Source of the DNA: Epiperipatus broadwayi
Lineage: Eukaryota; Onychophora; Udeonychophora; Euonychophora; Peripatidae
Reading direction: 5' to 3'
Assembly: GCA_028023455.1 (NCBI GenBank)
Contig: JAQFVV010006306.1
Coordinates: 4,181,001 to 4,245,000, forward strand
DNA length: 64,000 nucleotides
Below are positions 58,561-64,000 of the stretch, one piece after another. The notes under the pieces were generated by a model. It was not told the DNA's origin. It did not search any database and saw only the letters and a list, made by a program, of their open reading frames with translations. Numbering within the stretch: the first letter of the stretch is position 1; the number at the start of each line of letters is the position of its first letter. The translations under genes were made by a program, and so were the position numbers.

Positions 58561-59850
58561 CAAAGGAGTGGGCAACCTTTTCAACTGGAAGGCCAATTTC
58601 AACTTTCCCGTTTTAAACGAAGGCCAAATTTTTTGTGAATTAAGATACATCATTATTACTAACGACAGTTCCATATTTAATGACAATTTTTCACCTTCGG
58701 TTTTTCAATATATTTACATTCACAAATTCCTTTTTGTCTGTTGGGTAAATTAATTCTACAGCAGCTAGGATAATCTTTTATAAACTCCTTTTCAGCAAAT
58801 GGTTTCAAATTTTCTGCTTTTTTTTTTTTTAAATAATGTAACATACTTTCACACAATTTTCTGACTCATTTCTACTTTTTATAAAACATGTGAGTCATTT
58901 GATGGAGCTCCTTTTCAAGTTTTCTATTTTAATATTTCTTTCTTCCCCAACAACCTTGTTATAATCAGAATCTTTTGATAAACACTACCTCTTAATATTG
59001 TGATCTTTATTAATTGAAATATTTTCCAGATTTATCAGAAACATCGATTTACTATTTGTTTCTATTATAAATTTTATTAAACGCACATTATTATATTAAG
59101 TAATATTTACTAAGGCTGTGACCTTTAGGAATAAGCGTCTGAAAAATTCGAAGGTATGGACCTCTTCAGGTCTTAGCCACAAGCTTACGCTAGGAAGAAA
59201 AGAGGGAAACCTTCTTTACTTCAACCTACTTTTATATATGAATAGGTGAAGCTGAAGTGTAGGTTGAAGTAAAGAAGGTTTCCCTCTTTTCTTCCTAGCG
59301 TAATTTGTGGCTAAGACCTCTGTAGAGGTCCCTACCTTCGAATTTTTCAGACGCTTATTCCTAAAGGTTACAGCCTTAGTAAATATTATTTGTTTCTATA
59401 AAAAAAAATGCATTAGTTCATTTTATTTGAAATGCACGATTTTCTGTATCAATTTTCTTATTTTATTCGATGTAACTATCCTAATAAAAAAAAGTTAACG
59501 CAAAATAATAGTAATAAAATGAAATAAAATTCAATTTTGCAAAAATCACTACAAAAGGAAACAAAATACCCTCAGGTTAAATCTGTAGTCATATAGACTA
59601 CACAATGTAGATAATTTTTTGGAAAATTGCACCTCCGACAGAATGAACTAGAAATATAATAAAGGCTGGAAAAAGAAAATAAATATTTTATATTACTTAT
59701 CTCTTCTTAATTCAATATTTGTTCTATGCATGTTTAAATAGAAGTTTTATACAGAGCCATTTTATACGCATTTTTTAAAATATCCAAGGACCAGATTAAA
59801 AACTTCCGAGGGTCAAATTTGGCTCAAGGGCCTGACGTCAATCACCCCTG
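58561..59850 (-). mobile_element. Internally deleted hAT element (GTF2IRD2-like) hosting a G foldback
   Basis: The left end reads 'caaaggagtgggcaacctt' and the right end, reverse complemented, 'caggggtgattgacgtcagg'; both resemble the CAGGGGTGGGCAACC ends of animal hAT elements, with 'aaggccaattt' and 'gggtcaaatttgg' next to them. On the minus strand at about 58,770-58,840 is 'ENLKPFAEKEFIKDYPSCC', a match to GTF2IRD2-like hAT transposases ('KPF.EGEF.K.C'). No clear 8-bp duplication could be found. Confidence 0.6.
59093..59392. repeat. G-family foldback inside the hAT element
   Basis: Arms of about 145 bp start 'taatatttactaaggctgtg' and end 'gcagccttagtaaatatta'-like, almost perfectly complementary. 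Head-to-head joint near 59,250. Single direct copies at 26.7 and 27.0 kb. Confidence 0.8.
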
Positions 59851-60944
59851 CATTAAAAGATGCAGTGATGCGATAAAATTATAAAAGTAACAGTCATGGT
59901 AACTTTATTAATTTAGTGTCACATTTTATCAAGCATGATAGCTGTATTTTGAGTTAATATACTACAATTACAATCAGCATTTTATAGCAATGAGTACTAT
60001 ATTTTGGGACTTCTAGACTGGCATTATGTTTTTACTACAATAAATCAATATTTGAGATATTAAAAACTTCTTAATTCTTTTTTTATTAAAAATTAGTGAC
60101 AACAATTAAGAATTTTTTAATATTATTACAACTTGTATATGATAAATTAGACTATGTGATTATTTTCACTATCCAAAATTCAATATCATATAACACCATT
60201 CCCAGAAAAAAAAATTTATTTTATTAATTTTTGGATGGAAGATATACCATTTATTTACACATAGATTAATTTTTAACTTCAGTTATGATTTTTGATGTCT
60301 ATGATACAATATTTTTTGAGATAACAATGTAATAGGAGGCTTTGATATCTATAGCCACTATTTCCAATATGATTTTGATTAATTAAAAAATTTATTATAA
60401 ATTGACCTTTAAATGTTTTTTTTTTTTTTAAATCTCCTTCACAGATAACTGCTTTTTATTTTTTTTATAATACGTTTAGAGATGATCAAATTGTATTAAA
60501 GTATGTAAATAACGATGACGACTTTCATTATTGATAAACAACTGTATTGTCAATAATAAAATTAATTTATTAACTATAAAACAATTATATCAAAGTATTA
60601 ACAATAAATGCAATTAAAATAAAAGACGTTCTGTAAACATTTCCGAATAATATAGTGCTGCCCTATTTGTTACCAAGAAAAGTGGTGCAAACAAAGCACT
60701 CTATTTCGGAGAAGGTTGTAAATATTCATCCAAAACCTAAACATTAATTACAGATGAGTCTAGGAATGTTTTATTGCATCCTTTAATGCAGTGATAATAA
60801 AGATTAGAAAAACCACAACCTCTATTCTTGCTATCAGCTGGATTACTTAACTCTTTTAGGAACAAGTAAACAATTAAAATATAGTATGAATGTTCAGAAA
60901 TATTACCAACTTCATCACTTTATTTTTCTGTAGTATCTTATATA

Positions 60945-61180
60945 AATGCAATTTATCCACTATTTTGAACACTTTTTAGCATAAACCTTTTATTATATCT
61001 ATATCCATACACAATCTTATGTTTCAACTCTCCTGCAGTCTTCTTCGGAGTCACTTTATTTTAATTTAAAGTGTTTCTGAAGAAGACTGCAGGACAGTTG
61101 AAACATAAGATTGTGTATGCATCTAGATACAATAAAAAGTTTTTGCTAAAAAGTGTTCAAAGTTGTGGATAAATTGCATT
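60945..61180. repeat. B-family foldback
   Basis: Arms 'aaatgcaatttatccac...' and '...gtggataaattgcattt' meet at a short AT spacer near 61,055. Each holds the structured core. The right arm (plus, about 61,076-61,108) reads CTGAAGA, A, GACTG with CAGTT around CAGGA, and GAAAC. The left arm has CCGAAGA. Confidence 0.75.
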
Positions 61181-61184
61181 TAGT

Positions 61185-63900
61185 ATGATTGTTATTAAAA
61201 ATACATAAACGAATAAATATGACAATCATGTGTTGAGAGGTATGACTTGTTATGCTTTCTAGCTTATAACATCTATATCTTGTTAGGAGCCTGCCTCTAT
61301 TAACTAATAATGTTTAAAAGTATAACTACCACAAGAGTATTTTACTATTCTGCATGGGATTTTCATTGATCACATAAACATTTCCTGGGTAAACGGAATG
61401 GCAACTTTATGGGTTTTCCTTCATTGATGAAAGATACCTGGGTTGCAGAAGAGGTCACTTCCAAGGATCAATAAAACATATGACAACTTAACATTAAGAG
61501 CTATGGCAGCTGCTACATTAACTTAAAACTTAGTATAATATTTATCCAATACTAGTAATGTAACAAAAACACATGTATGCCCAATTGTACCAGTAATCTA
61601 AAATATTTACCTGTACCTTCGTTATACCAATATTTTCATGATAACTCTATTTAAATTGTAATAAGAACATTTAAAACATTCAAAGAAATCATTCATAAAA
61701 TTAACTATATAATCTCTGTAAATCAATAATCCACAATCTTGAATAAATGTTTGAGATTTTATTCAGGCACATTTTAAAATTCCAGTCGTATCCGAATATC
61801 ACTGGAGTTGTATTAACAATAAATTTATAAATACATAAGTAACACTTAATCCAGATGGTATAATGAATTCATCCATAGGTTGAGATTTAGAACCAAAATT
61901 CAATATGATTTCCCAAAACTTTGAACAAATCACAATTATTATTTGTATTCCAACAGGTATAATTGTAGCAATTTATCCATTTATAGATATTGATTTTCAT
62001 AACTCGTAATATCTTAATCACTTATGAAATATGAAAAGCTAATTGGTTTAAATCTGTAATCCTTTAACTGAAATAGTACTCATGGTACCTTTTGGCTTAA
62101 AAGAAAAGTTTAATCCACTAATTGTAGCAATATACGATATCCAAAGGTGTAGATAAGATTTTGCACATATAACAAAGAAATTTCAATAATCCATAGGTTC
62201 GAATGACATGATAACTTTGACTATAGTTCAGGTCATTTAATAGACCAAGAAAAATAATAAGTAATCCATCGACTCAAATTTTAATTAACTGGGCTTCTTC
62301 ATAGTTTTAAGCAATTCTAATAAATGCATATTTACACAATATAGTAATCCGTGAGTTTCTAGGACAATTGTAACATTCAGTGTAATCCTTAGGGAGATTG
62401 ACAATGTCATTTCCAGAAAGTTATTCACTTTTAAAGATGAGACAAATGATTACTGAAATGTTCTTACATACGGCAGAATTCCAAAAGCAATTTCAAACTT
62501 TCAATTAATGACTCAAAATATTAAATTCCCTTTTAAATTAATATTTGATAATCGTAGTTGTTGATGTTTTAATTTTTCCATTTGGGTCAACGAGAAGAAA
62601 CATTTTGCTGAGCTAGGCAAATGTCTAGCAGGTTTCTATACTCCTCCACATCAAAGGCGGTAACAAAATGCCTAATTTTAAGTTTAAATTTAGTAAAATC
62701 CTTAGTACATTGAAATTTAGAAAATATTATAGCTTACTATCAAATGGTCTGTGATATCATCAAATATCACCCACAATACCCGTCTTCAAGTTTTTTGGGG
62801 AAAAAACTATTACATTGCTATGGTAACTATTGGAAGCAAGTTTCAAAAGTTTGAAGAGTTTAAAAGGGCCAAATTTCGAGACAAAATATTAAAATGAAAA
62901 TCAGATATTATATTTTTTAATATTAAATACCAAATTACATTAATTGTTCACAAATAAAATGCACAATTATTTTGTAACTAAATGGTTTATAACATTAGGA
63001 TATTAAATAAAATGACAATTTATTTTATCAAATTTTCAAGTTCTCGTAATTTTAAATCGATAAATTTATTTAAAAATAACCCATTAATTAAACAGTAATA
63101 ATTAATTTCTTGAGCGCACAGAAAGCATATGTAAATACTTTAAACAGTAATAATAAATTCAATTCAACTATTTTATGTTAAGAGTTGATTGTGTTTTGAA
63201 GATATAACTTTCTTGCGCAAGCACAAATACCCATTTAAACACAGTATCAACATTTACTATTCTGGCTAACTGTAATCCTGATTGTCTATTTCTTGTTTTA
63301 AATTATTATTGTATTACTGTTTTAAGCTGTTGTCTTTCTTACAATTAAGCTTGTATGTATTTTATCATTATATTTTCCTTTTAATATTAGTTATGTGTGT
63401 TTTATTTGGCCTAAAAAAAATTACTTGTGTTTTTAAAAAGGGACAACCCTGAGATTCATATGATATTGGTACTAAATAATTGATAAATTTTGTACTTTTG
63501 GACAATTTTACCCAATCTAGTATAATGTAGTATTAGAAAAAATATCTACATTTAATTTTTGATCTTACCATTGACCACACTGAAAATGAGAGATTGATAT
63601 AGTTCATTTGATAAGAAAAGAGCTAATAAAATTTTTTACAATTAATGGCTGTGCCCATTAATTCAGATGTTAAAATATAAGGATACAATATGTATACATA
63701 CATATCTAGCTATTCTTAGCTATAGTGTAAAACAAAGAGAGAAAACACTCAAATCTTTAATGTTATTAAATAGCAAATTTGATTAGCATTCATTATTATT
63801 CTATGAGCTTTTTTGATATATATAATGCAAATAAAATGTCTGTTAATTAAAAACTATTGTAATAATAATAAAAATAATAAATATAACTGTAATTAATTAT
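61185..63900. other. AT-rich sequence without recognised features
   Basis: No coding similarity, repeat arms or RNA genes were recognised. Confidence 0.45.
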
Positions 63901-63917
63901 TATATACAGTCTTCAAA

Positions 63918-63963
63918 CCACAGAAGAACTTTTGGTTAATATCTTAACCCTCTTCAACAATGG
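63918..63963 (-). ncRNA. J-type hammerhead-like motif
   Basis: Minus strand: stem I CCATTG with CTGTGG (5 of 6 positions pair, one G-U); core TTGAAGA (C3 to T); extra G; stem II GGTTAA with TTAACC; AAA where GAA is expected; AGTTCT; T17. G12 to A and C3 to T predict an inactive copy. Confidence 0.45.
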
Positions 63964-63966
63964 CAG

Positions 63967-64000
63967 TTGAGGAGGGTTAAGTTATTAACCGAAAGTACTT
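63967..64000 (+). ncRNA. J-type hammerhead-like motif, truncated by window end
   Basis: Core TTGAGGA, extra G, stem II GGTTAA with TTAACC around GTTA, GAA, palindromic AGTACT, T17 as the last base. The closing strand of stem I lies outside the window; upstream 'aatggcag' would have to pair with it. Confidence 0.45.

Larger units (their letters stand above)
63905..64000. repeat. J foldback element, cut by the window edge
   Basis: Inverted arms 'agaacttttggttaatatct' and 'agttattaaccgaaagtact', with inner 'taaccctcttcaac' / 'gttgaggagggtta'. The right arm runs to the last base. Confidence 0.7.

Noticed and set aside
1-64000. CRISPR arrays, bacterial operons, ribosome binding sites
   Set aside because: Composition, TE content and lack of long frames are eukaryotic; no regularly spaced direct repeats were seen.

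Overview
The window reads as non-coding, repeat-rich DNA from a metazoan nuclear genome. It is strongly AT-rich with long A/T homopolymers, has no long open reading frames and no recognisable host exon, and every protein similarity I could find belongs to a decayed transposable element (TE). The TE mix (Penelope-like GIY-YIG endonuclease, APE-type LINEs, three kinds of hAT, Sola-like DNA transposons, a pogo/Tigger relative, tRNA-derived SINEs) points to an invertebrate. I cannot name the species or phylum from the sequence.

Layout. 0-13 kb: foldback element F, a ZMYM1-type hAT corpse (1.6-3.8 kb), a palindrome at 4.8 kb, a B repeat at 5.3 kb, a pogo-like element with TA target duplications (6.2-7.4 kb), the S1 foldback SINE (8.0-8.5 kb), and the H foldback with a tRNA-like core (11.2-11.6 kb). 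13-25 kb: minisatellites, a ZBED5-type hAT corpse, two S2 SINEs with target-site duplications (TSDs), a Penelope endonuclease relic followed by an F motif (20.4-20.9 kb), and a truncated LINE (22.3-24.9 kb) abutting an A repeat. 25-40 kb: mostly AT-rich filler, two G repeats, a nearly complete Sola-like element with terminal inverted repeats (TIRs) and ATAT duplications (31.6-34.8 kb), more S2 SINEs and a large foldback. 40-50 kb: hAT C-terminus, a second and divergent Sola-like transposase, an RTE/jockey-like reverse transcriptase interrupted by a B foldback, and an A foldback. 50-64 kb: F, A, B, G and J foldbacks, a second LINE scrap and an internally deleted hAT.

The main discovery is that many short dispersed repeats here carry the hammerhead ribozyme architecture: stem I, a CUGAUGA-like core, stem II, GAA, a very short or palindromic stem III, NUH, and the closing strand of stem I. 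I found it in four unrelated repeat families (S1, A, F, J), with compensatory changes between copies. Most members are head-to-head inverted dimers. Several are flanked by 10-17 bp direct repeats, so they were apparently retroposed. One family (F) sits directly downstream of a Penelope-like endonuclease, and its core carries a paired C3-to-A / G8-to-U substitution. I infer a retrozyme/Penelope-type system in which self-cleaving RNAs are copied into inverted dimers and inserted. Self-cleavage itself has not been shown.
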